DNA of 64,000 nucleotides from Pseudomonadota bacterium (GCA_027488375.1 JAIYBW010000005.1:124001-188000), one strand, 5' to 3'; shown: positions 44,142 through 52,883, counted from the first letter of the stretch. Numbers and translations: made by a program. Notes: generated by a model from the letters alone, not told the origin.

Positions 44142-45446
44142 TCAAGGCTTATTACCTAAAATTTCAGTAGGATTGAAGTTTCTGACAATTTTCATCTGTT
44201 TATTTTCAGGAGTTATTATTTCCTCACCTATAAATTCTCTTTTGTCGGTCACATAACAGACACTAGAACTCAGATAATAGGAAGAATCTGGCTTCCAGAT
44301 ATCAAATTGGTTTTTTCTTGAATGATAATTTAAGGCATGAACTGGTTGATCAAGATAAAATGAAAGCTTTGAAGAAACTTGATACGTATTCGCTAAGATA
44401 GGTTGCTGGCATTTGGCCTGAACCGTATTGGCCCACTTTTCCCACCCATGAAATTCATTTAATCGTTTAACTGAAGTCGTCACAAAAAGCATCCGTAAGA
44501 TAAAAACAAAAACTGCTGTAATGATTAAAGTTCTTTTTAAAATAACTTTATCCCATATTGAATTTTGCAGCGTTAAGAGGATGAGGGGGATTGTTAAAAA
44601 GATAGTCCAATTCGCTTCAAATTTTTTTGAAAAACTTGAAATAAAAAAGAAAAGTACCACTCCAATCGAAATAAACTTTAAGGCCCGCTCAAAATCAGTT
44701 TGAAATTTATTTTTTAGAATTGTCCACCAGATCACTGGACCTAAGAAAACTCCGGGTAAAAATACCTGCGCCCCCAGATATTCAAGCAATCTTTTCCATT
44801 GAAAATCAGCCTTAGGTCTCTCAATAAAATGATACCTGAGAGTGGCAAAATCATGATCAATTTGCCAAAAAACGTGAGGAAGAAAAAGTAAAACGGAGAT
44901 AAATGTAATGAGATAGAAATCTTTTCTCAATAAAAGTTTAGGCAGAGCAAGAAGAGTAAAAAAAATAAGAAGAATTCCGTGATACTTTGCATAAAGTAAA
45001 ATTGGAATTGAAAGAGAAAGACCTATAATAGATAAAATATCTGATTTTTCTAAGTATCTTTTTAAAAATAAACAATAAACGGCAGTCATAAAAAGCAAGG
45101 GAAGATCTGGGAGGGCCAATAAACCAGATAAGGATGCTAAAGGAAAAGCAAGGAAGAGAAGAAGGGTTTGCCAGTGACGTTTAGGTTCTACCAATTTCAA
45201 TAATAAATAAATTGTCGCAGTCTGAAGTATGATAAAACCCGATCTAACAGCAAGTTCGCTTTTGGGTAAAAACGAAAAGAATCTTATTAAGACTGCAACA
45301 AACGGCGGATGATCAAAATATCCCCAAGCAAGATTCTTTGAGAAAAGCCAATAATAAGCTTCATCATGAGACAGCTCAAAGAGTGTCGCCAGACAAAAAT
45401 GAAAGAGTATCAGGCTAAGGAGGCTTAATTTTAAAGTTTTCGTCAT
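44142..45446 (-). CDS. ArnT/PMT-family membrane glycosyltransferase (GT39/GT83)
   Basis: The 434-residue product has the first-loop acidic motif (SHDEAYYW near residue 27) and GYFDHPPFVA near 42, typical of dolichyl-phosphate-mannose-protein mannosyltransferase or ArnT relatives, followed by about ten helices. These enzymes move a sugar from a polyprenyl-phosphate donor to protein or lipid A on the periplasmic side. The divergent neighbour (45494) is a polyprenyl-phosphate mannose synthase that could make its donor. Substrate is inference. Confidence 0.8.
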   Translation of the reverse strand: MTKTLKLSLLSLILFHFCLATLFELSHDEAYYWLFSKNLAWGYFDHPPFVAVLIRFFSFLPKSELAVRSGFIILQTATIYLLLKLVEPKRHWQTLLLFLAFPLASLSGLLALPDLPLLFMTAVYCLFLKRYLEKSDILSIIGLSLSIPILLYAKYHGILLIFFTLLALPKLLLRKDFYLITFISVLLFLPHVFWQIDHDFATLRYHFIERPKADFQWKRLLEYLGAQVFLPGVFLGPVIWWTILKNKFQTDFERALKFISIGVVLFFFISSFSKKFEANWTIFLTIPLILLTLQNSIWDKVILKRTLIITAVFVFILRMLFVTTSVKRLNEFHGWEKWANTVQAKCQQPILANTYQVSSKLSFYLDQPVHALNYHSRKNQFDIWKPDSSYYLSSSVCYVTDKREFIGEEIITPENKQMKIVRNFNPTEILGNKP

Positions 45447-45493
45447 ATCATTTTATGGTATAAATAAAGCTAAATATAGGCCAAGGAATTTCT

Positions 45494-46219
45494 GTGATTA
45501 GCTTAGATAAAACTGTTGTTATTATACCCACTTATAATGAGATTTCTAATATTCAAAACATGCTTGAAACTCTTGAACGTTTACATCCCTCATTACATGT
45601 TTTGATCATTGATGATGGCTCTCCAGATGGGACTGCTGACGTCATCAAAAAGTATCAACAGATGAAAAAAAATCTTCATCTACTCGAGCGCAAGGGAAAG
45701 CTTGGTCTTGGTACAGCTTATATCAAAGGTTTTAAGTGGGCCCTGGAAAATAACTTTGAAGCCGTAGTTACGATGGACTGTGATTTCTCTCATGAACCTG
45801 AAGCGATTCCTAGTTTTACTGAGAAAATTGGACAATACGATCTCGTTATTGGCTCGCGCTATACTGGTGGCATTCGCATTATGAATTGGCCTATGCAAAG
45901 ACTACTCCTATCCTACTTTGCTTCCATATATGCCCGTATTATTACCGGTATTCCATTTTTTGATTCCACCGGAGGGTTTAATTGTTATAGCCGCAAAGCT
46001 TTGAGTTCTCTCAATCTCGATAAAATTTTCTCTATTGGATACGCTTTTCAAATTGAGCTCAAATATAAGGTCTGGTCGATGGGTCTCCCTTGTATAGAAG
46101 TGCCGATTACTTTTTTTGAACGCACTGAGGGTAAATCTAAGATGAGTAGAAAAATAATTGTTGAAGCCGTAGTGAATGTCTTTAGGCTCCGCTTTAAAAA
46201 AATCTTTGGTACATTATAG
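45494..46219 (+). CDS. Polyprenyl-phosphate mannose synthase-like GT2 glycosyltransferase
   Basis: The 241-residue product has the GT2 start VVIIPTYNEISNI, the IIDDGSPDGTAD motif near 38, the MDCDFSHEPE motif near 92 and the GSRYTGG motif near 117. This pattern is specific to dolichol/polyprenol-phosphate mannose synthases. It makes a lipid-linked sugar donor on the cytoplasmic face. It starts at GTG with AAGGAA upstream, and its stop overlaps the PAP2 phosphatase start. It faces the membrane glycosyltransferase at 44142-45446. Confidence 0.87.
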   Translation: MISLDKTVVIIPTYNEISNIQNMLETLERLHPSLHVLIIDDGSPDGTADVIKKYQQMKKNLHLLERKGKLGLGTAYIKGFKWALENNFEAVVTMDCDFSHEPEAIPSFTEKIGQYDLVIGSRYTGGIRIMNWPMQRLLLSYFASIYARIITGIPFFDSTGGFNCYSRKALSSLNLDKIFSIGYAFQIELKYKVWSMGLPCIEVPITFFERTEGKSKMSRKIIVEAVVNVFRLRFKKIFGTL

Positions 46220-46788
46220 TGACGGATCAATTCCAGGCCCTGGATCAAAAAATATTATTATTTATCAATGCTTGGAATCATCCCGTTCTCGATTCTTTAA
46301 TGCAGTTTTTTTCAGGTCAAATCATCTGGTTACCATTTTTGTTTATCTTTTTTGGACTTGCTTATAAAACATTCTCAAAAAATCAATTTTATCTTTTCCT
46401 CCTGTTTTTGGTTCTTGCCTTGATCGCTTCAGATGTTACTTCGTCGTACATTTTGAAAAATATATTTACTCGTCTTCGCCCTTGCAGAGTTAGTGAAATA
46501 AAAGAATTGATGTATTATTTTGGACAGAGGTGTGGAGGTAAATACGGGTTTGTTTCATCTCACGCCGCTAATTCAATCTGCCTTGTCTTATTTTCGTTTC
46601 TAACTATGCCTACTCAACTCAAAAAATTTAAATGGATTTGGTTTCTTCCTCTTATCGTAAGTTATAGTCGTATATATTTAGGAGCTCACTATCCTGGAGA
46701 TATTTTAGGTGGACTCGTAGTTGGAATCTTTTGGGCCTATTTACTGGCAAAAATTTTTAACTCTACTTCCTTAGGGAGCAAGGCGTGA
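46219..46788 (+). CDS. PAP2-family lipid phosphatase
   Basis: The 189-residue membrane protein has the three PAP2 motifs: K-x6-RP (KNIFTRLRP near 80), SSHA in place of the usual PSGH (near 113) and SRIYLGAHYPGD near 150. About five helices are present. PAP2 enzymes dephosphorylate undecaprenyl pyrophosphate or lipid A. The overlap with the polyprenyl-phosphate mannose synthase suggests lipid-carrier recycling. The start is GTG overlapping the preceding stop. Its 3' end overlaps pdxH by 18 bases. Confidence 0.85.
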   Translation: MTDQFQALDQKILLFINAWNHPVLDSLMQFFSGQIIWLPFLFIFFGLAYKTFSKNQFYLFLLFLVLALIASDVTSSYILKNIFTRLRPCRVSEIKELMYYFGQRCGGKYGFVSSHAANSICLVLFSFLTMPTQLKKFKWIWFLPLIVSYSRIYLGAHYPGDILGGLVVGIFWAYLLAKIFNSTSLGSKA

Positions 46789-47418
46789 TCTATTCCATAG
46801 ATCATTATTTTTTTCATAGATGATACGATCATGCATACGACTTTCTCTTCCTTGCCAAAATTCAAAATAATTTGCCTCAACTGCATAACCACCCCAGTGA
46901 GGAGGACGAATAAGGTTTTCATCCTGTGCAAATTTGCTATCTGTTTCTTTAAAAAGTCTTTCTAATTCTTCGCGAGACTTAACTTTTTGGCTCTGAGGTG
47001 AAGCGATCGCTCCTAATTGATTATCTCTTGGTCTTTTTTGAAAGTAATCATCTGAGATTTTTCCCTCTACTTTCGATACTCTCCCTTCAATTCTAATTTG
47101 CCGCTGCAATGGGAGCCATAAAAATGTTAGGCAAACATAAGGGTTGTCATCTATCTGAAGTCCTTTAGCACTTAGATAGTTTGTATAGAAAATAAACTTA
47201 TTATCAATCATGCCTTTAAGCAGAACAGTTCGGGCATGAGGGCGATTATTTTTAATCGTCGAAAGGATAAGAGCATTTGGTTCATCACATTCACTTTTAA
47301 CCGCTTCTTCAAGCCAACGGTTAAATTGTTGATGTGGATCAAGGTGGCAATCATTTATGTCTAAAGTATGTTTTTTATAAGAGACTCTTAAATTTTCTAG
47401 AGTTTCAGTCAAATTCAT
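46771..47418 (-). CDS. pdxH: Pyridoxamine 5'-phosphate oxidase
   Basis: PdxH oxidises pyridoxamine or pyridoxine phosphate to pyridoxal phosphate, using FMN. The 215-residue product has the PHARTVLLKG segment near 60, the FMN-binding FYTNYLSAKG near 77, RQIRIEGRV near 105 and the closing FWQGRESRMHDR and WNRSRLAP. Length matches the family. Confidence 0.95.
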   Translation of the reverse strand: MNLTETLENLRVSYKKHTLDINDCHLDPHQQFNRWLEEAVKSECDEPNALILSTIKNNRPHARTVLLKGMIDNKFIFYTNYLSAKGLQIDDNPYVCLTFLWLPLQRQIRIEGRVSKVEGKISDDYFQKRPRDNQLGAIASPQSQKVKSREELERLFKETDSKFAQDENLIRPPHWGGYAVEANYFEFWQGRESRMHDRIIYEKNNDLWNRSRLAP

Positions 47419-47427
47419 AAAAACCTT

Positions 47428-48099
47428 TTATTCACCTGTCAAAATATAGTTTCTTAAATCATCAACTAACTTAAAGGCACGATCATGAGGATCGGTCACG
47501 CCTTCAAAAAACTTATCGATCGCATTTCCGGAATCATCTAAGACAATTTTCTTAAGGCTGTCGAGCTGATTTAACTCTTCAGGATTTTCAATTTCTTTTT
47601 TAACTTCATCAATAAAGCGAATGATAAATGATTGTAATGTTTTAAAAATAATTTTAGCAACGATGGCGCGAGAATATGTGACTTTAGATCTACCGAAACC
47701 TAATAATTTGATATCGCCCAGACCAACATCATAGGCGGTTGAAAGTGCAAATTTACTTAGGCCCGCCATCACTTTCATACAAAAAACTGTTCTCTCTTTT
47801 GGATCTGATAGTTGCTCAAGCTCAGCGATAAACGATTGAAAAAATATTTTCATCCCCTCATTCGTTCTTTGTGGAATAACTTTTACAAGCAAAGCTGTGC
47901 CATAAATTGAGCTTTTAACTTCACTCAAAGACTCTTTAACGCTGAAACGTCGGATAGCTCGATTACTGTACTTCGTGAATGCAGCAATATTACTCGGTAT
48001 CTCTTTGATGGAGTTTTTTAAATCCTCTTTCACCATGACTTGAAAGATATTTTGCGCTTTATTCTTTAAGACAAACTTAACTGATTCAGAAAGATTCAT
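47428..48099 (-). CDS. Unknown soluble protein
   Basis: I do not recognise this 223-residue product. It lacks signal and membrane segments, is helical and basic at the N-terminus, and has a conserved-looking GLGDIKLLGFG segment near 125. It lies nine bases before pdxH in the same direction and is divergent from the sigma-54 regulator gene. The two could share an upstream control region of about 184 bases, in which I see no clear promoter. Confidence 0.6.
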   Translation of the reverse strand: MNLSESVKFVLKNKAQNIFQVMVKEDLKNSIKEIPSNIAAFTKYSNRAIRRFSVKESLSEVKSSIYGTALLVKVIPQRTNEGMKIFFQSFIAELEQLSDPKERTVFCMKVMAGLSKFALSTAYDVGLGDIKLLGFGRSKVTYSRAIVAKIIFKTLQSFIIRFIDEVKKEIENPEELNQLDSLKKIVLDDSGNAIDKFFEGVTDPHDRAFKLVDDLRNYILTGE

Positions 48100-48283
48100 T
48101 TCTTCCTACATTTTTTTATATTTTGATCTTAAGTTTAACTCAATATTACCGTTTTAACGTCAGGGAATTACTCTAAATCTTTATCTATAATATCAATAAC
48201 TTATATCTTTAATCGTCTTGCCACTGGGACCTTTTGCCACTATAGTTCGCCCCAATCTCTCTCCTAACAAGGAATTTGACCCC

Positions 48284-49684
48284 GTGAAAAATAAATCTTC
48301 GGCCAATATTGTCCTGATTGATGATGACTTTGATCTCTTAGAGTTGCTTTCAAGTTACTTTAAGCAAAGAGGTTTCAATGTACAGACCTTTCATCAGGCA
48401 GAAGAGGCATTAATTGAAATTGAAAATCAGCGTCTTGAAGCTCATGTTGTCATCTCTGATTTAAGATTGCCGGCCATGTCTGGAATGGAATTTATTAAAA
48501 GAACCAAGAAAAGTCGTCCTGATCTCCCCATTATTCTCATGACTGCAGAGGGTAATCTAGAGTTAGCACTTGAAGCAATTGAAACTGGTGCTTATGATTT
48601 TGTCCTTAAACCGCTTCAAATTCCACAGCTCTTAATTTCAGTTCAACGTGCCCTCCATCTGAATGAACTCAAACAAGAAAATTTAGAATTTAAAAATATT
48701 TTTCAATCTCAAGACTATCTTGGACTTAAAGGAGTTATTGGTAAAAGTGCTGGATTTAAAAAAGCTTTAGATCTAGCGAGACGTGTTTCTTCAAGCCAGG
48801 CAAACATACTTATCACTGGTGAGAGTGGGTCAGGGAAAGAAGTCATAGCAAAAGCAGTTCATGAATTAGGTGACAAAAAGGATGGCCCTTTTATTGCTAT
48901 CAATTGTTCCGCAATCCCAGAGAACCTACTTGAATCAGAACTTTTTGGTCATGCTAAAGGATCTTTTACAGGGGCCAATGATAAAAAAATTGGTCTTTTT
49001 GAAGAAGCAAATAAGGGAACTTTATTTTTAGATGAAATAGGAGATCTTGGATTGCCTCTTCAAGCAAAACTTTTGAGGGTTCTTCAAGAAAGGAAAATCA
49101 AAAGAATTGGTGAAAATCAATTTAGAGAAATTTCTGCCAGAATTATTTGCGCCACTCATAAGGATTTAAAAAAAGAAGTAACTGAGGGACGATTTCGGGA
49201 AGATCTTTATTTCAGGTTAAATGTTATTCCCATAACTATGCCCCCATTACGGGAAAGAAAAGATGATGTTCTGCCGCTTAGTGAATTTTTTCTTAAGAAA
49301 TTCGCTCTGATGAATAATGTTTCTGTTAAGGGTTTTACTAAAGAAGCAATTTTACATCTTGAAAACTACCCATGGAAGGGTAATGTGAGAGAATTAGAAA
49401 ATGCTATCGAGCGGGCCGTGGTGCTAGCCGACTCTGACCAAATTGACATGAACGATCTCCCCCAGCTTGAATATTCAGAGCAGGCGCCATCATATCCCAA
49501 ATCGATCACCCAAATTGATCTTTTACCTTCAACCTCTCAACCGGCCTCATTAGATGAAATTGCAAGACGCTATATTCAGCATGTCTTTGATTTAAATCAG
49601 GGGGCAAAAGAGCAAACGGCAAAAGATCTTGGTATCGACCGAAAAACCCTTTATCGAAAACTAAAGGAAATGAATCTTAATTAG
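48284..49684 (+). CDS. NtrC-family sigma-54-dependent response regulator
   Basis: The product has three parts: a receiver domain (D13-D15 acidic pocket, phosphoacceptor in ISDLRLP near residue 58), an AAA+ domain and a Fis-type helix-turn-helix (AKEQTAKDLGIDRKTLYRKL) at the end. The AAA+ part has Walker A GESGSGKE, the sigma-54 contact loop as GSFTGA (usually GAFTGA), Walker B LFLDEIGDLG and the arginine-finger region. GTG 48284 with AAGGAA upstream gives 466 residues. A TTG 66 bases earlier adds no domain. No partner kinase is adjacent. A sigma-54 promoter starts at the base after its stop codon. Confidence 0.93.
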   Translation: MKNKSSANIVLIDDDFDLLELLSSYFKQRGFNVQTFHQAEEALIEIENQRLEAHVVISDLRLPAMSGMEFIKRTKKSRPDLPIILMTAEGNLELALEAIETGAYDFVLKPLQIPQLLISVQRALHLNELKQENLEFKNIFQSQDYLGLKGVIGKSAGFKKALDLARRVSSSQANILITGESGSGKEVIAKAVHELGDKKDGPFIAINCSAIPENLLESELFGHAKGSFTGANDKKIGLFEEANKGTLFLDEIGDLGLPLQAKLLRVLQERKIKRIGENQFREISARIICATHKDLKKEVTEGRFREDLYFRLNVIPITMPPLRERKDDVLPLSEFFLKKFALMNNVSVKGFTKEAILHLENYPWKGNVRELENAIERAVVLADSDQIDMNDLPQLEYSEQAPSYPKSITQIDLLPSTSQPASLDEIARRYIQHVFDLNQGAKEQTAKDLGIDRKTLYRKLKEMNLN

Positions 49685-49700
49685 TGGCATGGTTTATGCT
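49685..49700 (+). promoter_or_regulatory. Sigma-54 promoter
   Basis: TGGCATG-GTTT-ATGCT fits the consensus TGGCAYR-N4-TTGCW at 11 of 12 specified positions. GG (49686-49687) and GC (49698-49699) are separated by exactly ten bases, as RpoN requires. Transcription should start about 49711. It directly follows the gene of a sigma-54 activator. Confidence 0.75.
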
Positions 49701-49710
49701 GCATAAGATG

Positions 49711-49835
49711 TGCTGGCAGGCCATGATCAGAATTGATCGGCTTTAAATTAGACCCACAATACCCTGCAATGTTTTGAAGTCAGCTTTTGATTCAAAAAGA
49801 TAACCAACTTGTTTTTTCAAGGTGGTTATCTTTTT
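49711..49835 (+). ncRNA. Candidate sigma-54-driven small RNA or attenuated leader
   Basis: Between the predicted start and the terminator lie about 125 bases without an ORF. The 5' part folds as GCC-GATC/GATC-GGC (49720-49741). A C-rich, apparently single-stranded segment (ACCCACAATACCCTGC, 49752-49767) follows, then a TTTTGAA/TTCAAAA stem, then the terminator. The size and layout fit a trans-acting regulatory RNA. It could instead be the leader of the gene at 49857, which has no ribosome site of its own. Confidence 0.5.
49796..49835 (+). terminator. Strong intrinsic terminator
   Basis: The arms AAAGATAACCA (49796-49806) and TGGTTATCTTT (49823-49833) pair perfectly. Four further pairs lie inside after one mismatch, the loop is six T, and the T-tract 49831-49835 follows. 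It ends only 21 bases before the next start codon. Confidence 0.88.
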
Positions 49836-49856
49836 ATTTCATGCTAAATTAGATTC

Positions 49857-50678
49857 ATGACATTAATCCCAGAAATACGTCCAGGTCAATCTTTAGAGCT
49901 CCTTAAAGAACTCCATATTCTAACAAGAGATGGAAAGTTAAACCAAGATAGTCGCCGCAAACTTAAACAAGTCTATCACCTCTATCAATTCATTGAACCG
50001 TTGCTTAAAAATCTTCAGGAAAATACCGATTCCTCACTTGTTGTAGATCACGGTGCGGGAAAATCTTATCTGGGCTTTATCCTTTATGATCTTTTTTTTA
50101 AAAGCCTTTCAAGCGGAAGTATTTTTGGTATCGAAACAAGAAATGAACTTATTCAGAAATCTCAAGTTTTAGCTGAAAATTTGAAATTCGATAGAATGAA
50201 ATTTCTCAACCTCTCAGTTCAAGAGTCGATGACTTCAACAGAAATCCCCAAGGATGTTGGCATGGTCACGGCCCTTCACGCCTGTGACACGGCAACAGAT
50301 GACGCTATTGATTTTGGTCTCAAGAAAAATGCTAAATATTTTGTCCTTGTTCCTTGTTGTCAGGCGGAAGTTGCCTCAGAACTAAGAAAGAATAAAGGAA
50401 AGATGATTGGAAAAAACTTTCTCACTGAAATATGGAGGCATCCTATCCATACAAGAGAATTTGGAAGCCATATCACCAATATTCTTAGATGCCTTAAACT
50501 CGAAGCTCACGGCTACCAAGTCACAGTGACTGAACTCGTAGGCTGGGAACATTCCATGAAAAATGAACTCATCATCGCAGAATATAAAGATCTACCTCGC
50601 AGGAGTGCTGAGGATAAACTCAAACTCCTGCTGAGTGAAATTGGTCTGAGTGGTCTAGAGAAAAGATTTCTAAGTTAA
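49857..50678 (+). CDS. METTL25-like SAM-dependent methyltransferase
   Basis: The 273-residue product has a SAM motif VVDHGAGKSYLG near residue 62, ALHACDTATDDAI near 138 and VPCCQAEV near 160. The combination of HACDTATD and PCC is the pattern of the METTL25/RRNAD1 family. Such proteins are likely RNA or protein methyltransferases, with the exact substrate unknown. The ATG lacks a ribosome site and lies 21 bases after a strong terminator, so it may be expressed by read-through from the sigma-54 promoter. Confidence 0.75.
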   Translation: MTLIPEIRPGQSLELLKELHILTRDGKLNQDSRRKLKQVYHLYQFIEPLLKNLQENTDSSLVVDHGAGKSYLGFILYDLFFKSLSSGSIFGIETRNELIQKSQVLAENLKFDRMKFLNLSVQESMTSTEIPKDVGMVTALHACDTATDDAIDFGLKKNAKYFVLVPCCQAEVASELRKNKGKMIGKNFLTEIWRHPIHTREFGSHITNILRCLKLEAHGYQVTVTELVGWEHSMKNELIIAEYKDLPRRSAEDKLKLLLSEIGLSGLEKRFLS

Positions 50679-50857
50679 GGCCGATTAATCGCTTTTCGTC
50701 CTGTCACCATACTCGCCACAAAACTAATGACTGAAAGTATAAGAAAAACGAAGAGTAAAGTTCGCCCTAAATCTAAAGAGAGCCCTCCAATTCCATTTGA
50801 CCCTAAGAGAATTGCGACAACGCCTATAATAAAAAATGCGATGGCTGCCCTCAACAT
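50675..50857 (-). CDS. DUF1328 small membrane protein
   Basis: The 60-residue product has two hydrophobic helices separated by a short glycine-rich turn and begins MLRAAIAFFIIGVVAILLG, the family start of the YtjA/DUF1328 proteins. Function is unknown. Its 3' end overlaps the METTL25-like gene by four bases. It lies 15 bases after a small basic protein gene. Confidence 0.8.
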   Translation of the reverse strand: MLRAAIAFFIIGVVAILLGSNGIGGLSLDLGRTLLFVFLILSVISFVASMVTGRKAINRP

Positions 50858-50872
50858 AAAAGACTCCTTTGA

Positions 50873-51055
50873 TTAGTTTGGTTTTGTTGCTTTAGACTTC
50901 ATGCTCGATTCAACTAAATTTCTGAGCATTTCATAACCATGCTCTAAGTCATGCCTAAGCTTAAGCACATCTTTTCTCAATAACTTATACTGATCTTGGA
51001 TTTTTGAATGACCGGCTTTTTTGCCATGTTTTTTCTTATTGTTTACTTTTTTCAT
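50873..51055 (-). CDS. Small basic coiled protein
   Basis: The 60-residue product begins MKKVNNKKKHGKK and continues with a helical segment (YKLLRKDVLKLRHDLEHGYEML). It is very basic at the N-terminus. ATG 51055 is preceded by GGGGAGG, while the open frame extends 18 codons further without a ribosome site. I do not recognise it. It could bind nucleic acid. Confidence 0.55.
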   Translation of the reverse strand: MKKVNNKKKHGKKAGHSKIQDQYKLLRKDVLKLRHDLEHGYEMLRNLVESSMKSKATKPN

Positions 51056-51160
51056 GTGGCCTCCCCTTTTAAGTTTTCTAAGCAAAGCCGGTACCAAATA
51101 ACTTCTCAAGCCTCTTTTCTGTGTTTAAAATGCTCTAAATTGATTTACGCAGGATTAACG

Positions 51161-51751
51161 ATGCTCCACCCACATACAGAATTACGTTTTGTCTCACCAG
51201 AAATTGGTTATGGGATTTTTGCCACGGCTTTTATCCCCAAGGGAACGATCACATGGGTTAAAGATGAACTTGATAGAATCATTCCAAAAGAAAAAATAAA
51301 TGAATTTAGTCCGGCGAATTTAGAGAACTTACTCAAATATACTTATCGCACATCTACAGGGGATTATTTTTTCTGCTGGGATCTAACTCGATTTGTTAAT
51401 CACAGTTTTACACCAAACTCTATGCTCACTTCACTTGGTTTTGAAATTGCCATCAGAGACATCCAAATTGGTGATGAGATGACTAATGATTATGGCACGC
51501 TTAATATCATTGAGAAATTTCAGTGCGCTTATACACCTTCAACAAACCATAGAGAGTTTGTTTGTCCTGATGATCTTCTAAATTTTCATGAAAAATGGGA
51601 TCCAATGATTGATTCGGCTTTTTCTTTTCTTAACAAGGTTACACAACCATTAGAAAACTTTTTAAATGGTAATCAAGTAAAAGACATAGAAGATATTACC
51701 AAAGGAACGAAGCAAATACCCTCTATATTAAACAACTATTTCAAGGGATGA
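51161..51751 (+). CDS. SET-domain protein methyltransferase
   Basis: The 196-residue product has the SET motifs: an N-terminal GYGIFATAFIPKGT near residue 16, RFVNHSFTPNS near 79 (where the cofactor and substrate meet) and GDEMTNDYGT near 108. SET proteins methylate lysines on proteins. In bacteria they are uncommon and their targets are largely unknown. The ATG 51161 is chosen because AGGATTAACG precedes it and the frame upstream is antisense to a small gene and hydrophobic without meaning. Confidence 0.8.
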   Translation: MLHPHTELRFVSPEIGYGIFATAFIPKGTITWVKDELDRIIPKEKINEFSPANLENLLKYTYRTSTGDYFFCWDLTRFVNHSFTPNSMLTSLGFEIAIRDIQIGDEMTNDYGTLNIIEKFQCAYTPSTNHREFVCPDDLLNFHEKWDPMIDSAFSFLNKVTQPLENFLNGNQVKDIEDITKGTKQIPSILNNYFKG

Positions 51752-51775
51752 TATTTTCCATCTAAAAAAATAAAT

Positions 51776-52789
51776 TCAACTTTTAAATTTTTGATAGAGG
51801 ATTTTTTCAAATAACCAGTAAGATAAGTAACCAACTATAAGCAACACTAGAAAATAAATTGTGACCTTTGAAATAGGCATTACTCCCTCAAGATACGGTG
51901 TTAATTTTTCCAATATATAAATATGCCACATATATAAAGAAAAAGAAATAAGGCCTATTGAATCTAGTATTTTTGAAGTAATCGTTTTCTGAATCCATCC
52001 AAAATTTCCAAAAACTGCAACAATCAGTAGTCCAAAAGCAAAAGTAAGAGTTTCAAACCAAAGAATCTTAAATAAAAAATAAATTAAGAAGCATGATAAC
52101 CAAAAAATAAATTTATTACTTATGATCTTTTGAAACCATTTATAGTCCAATAATAAAGCAAGAGCGACGCCAATAAAAAATGCTTTTAAATCTTCATCAA
52201 TTAAGTACACCCTGAAAATTCCAATATTATTTAAAGGGAAAAAGTTGAGATAGGTAATGGAGGTGATTAAAAAATATAATAAAATCTTTTTATTAATAAA
52301 TTCTTTCTTTTTGAGAAATACAATTAAACTAAAAACTATATATAAAAACCACTCAGAGCTCAGTGTCCAGGCCGGATAGTTCCATGTTAGTCCATATCTA
52401 GGGAACCAACTTTGAGTTAAAAAGATTTGATGCACTAAAGATTCACCACTAAATCGATTGAGATCTATACTAATATGTAAGCAATAAAGGATCAGAATAA
52501 GCCAGTGGAGAGGAAAAATTCTTAGGAATCTATTTTTTAAATAACTAAATGGATTCCCTGAAAGATAACCCAAGGTGAAAACAAACCCACTTAGCACAAA
52601 AAACATATGAACCCATCTATACCCATATTCTATAAATGGTGGAGATCTTAAAAAAGAAATTAAGCCTAAAAAGGGGTAGTTTTTTATGGTTGGAGGATCA
52701 GTGAGGTGAAACAATATTACACAGAGACAAGCAAATCCTCTAACCCCTAGGAACAATCTTATATTTTCATGTGACAATTTTTGAATCAT
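51776..52789 (-). CDS. OafA-type acyltransferase 3
   Basis: The 337-residue membrane protein begins IRLFLGVRGFACLCVILFHL, with the RGFA and catalytic histidine (FH) pattern of acyltransferase family 3. About ten helices follow, with WTLSSEWFLY near residue 140 as the second active-site block. These enzymes O-acetylate surface polysaccharide or other glycans from cytoplasmic acetyl-CoA. It neighbours a tRNA-Arg and other envelope genes, so it likely modifies a cell-surface glycan. Confidence 0.88.
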   Translation of the reverse strand: MIQKLSHENIRLFLGVRGFACLCVILFHLTDPPTIKNYPFLGLISFLRSPPFIEYGYRWVHMFFVLSGFVFTLGYLSGNPFSYLKNRFLRIFPLHWLILILYCLHISIDLNRFSGESLVHQIFLTQSWFPRYGLTWNYPAWTLSSEWFLYIVFSLIVFLKKKEFINKKILLYFLITSITYLNFFPLNNIGIFRVYLIDEDLKAFFIGVALALLLDYKWFQKIISNKFIFWLSCFLIYFLFKILWFETLTFAFGLLIVAVFGNFGWIQKTITSKILDSIGLISFSLYMWHIYILEKLTPYLEGVMPISKVTIYFLVLLIVGYLSYWLFEKILYQKFKS

Positions 52790-52807
52790 GACAGGATATG
52801 AATTAAA

Positions 52808-52883
52808 TGGCGCAATCGGTACGATTCGAACGTACGACCTCTTGATTCGTAGTCAAGTGCTCTATCCAACTAAGCTACGACTG
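52808..52883 (-). tRNA. tRNA-Arg (anticodon ACG)
   Basis: A 76-nt tRNA folds on the minus strand. The acceptor stem pairs GCAGTCG with CGATTGC (one G-U), the anticodon arm CTTGA-CTACGAA-TCAAG reads ACG, the T arm is GTACGTTCGAATCGTAC and CCA is encoded. The first anticodon base is expected to be edited to inosine by TadA (42894-43379). Confidence 0.97.

Noticed and set aside
48218..48283. TTG start of the sigma-54 regulator at 48218
   Set aside because: The extra 22 residues have no domain character, and GTG 48284 has a ribosome site and begins just before the receiver domain.
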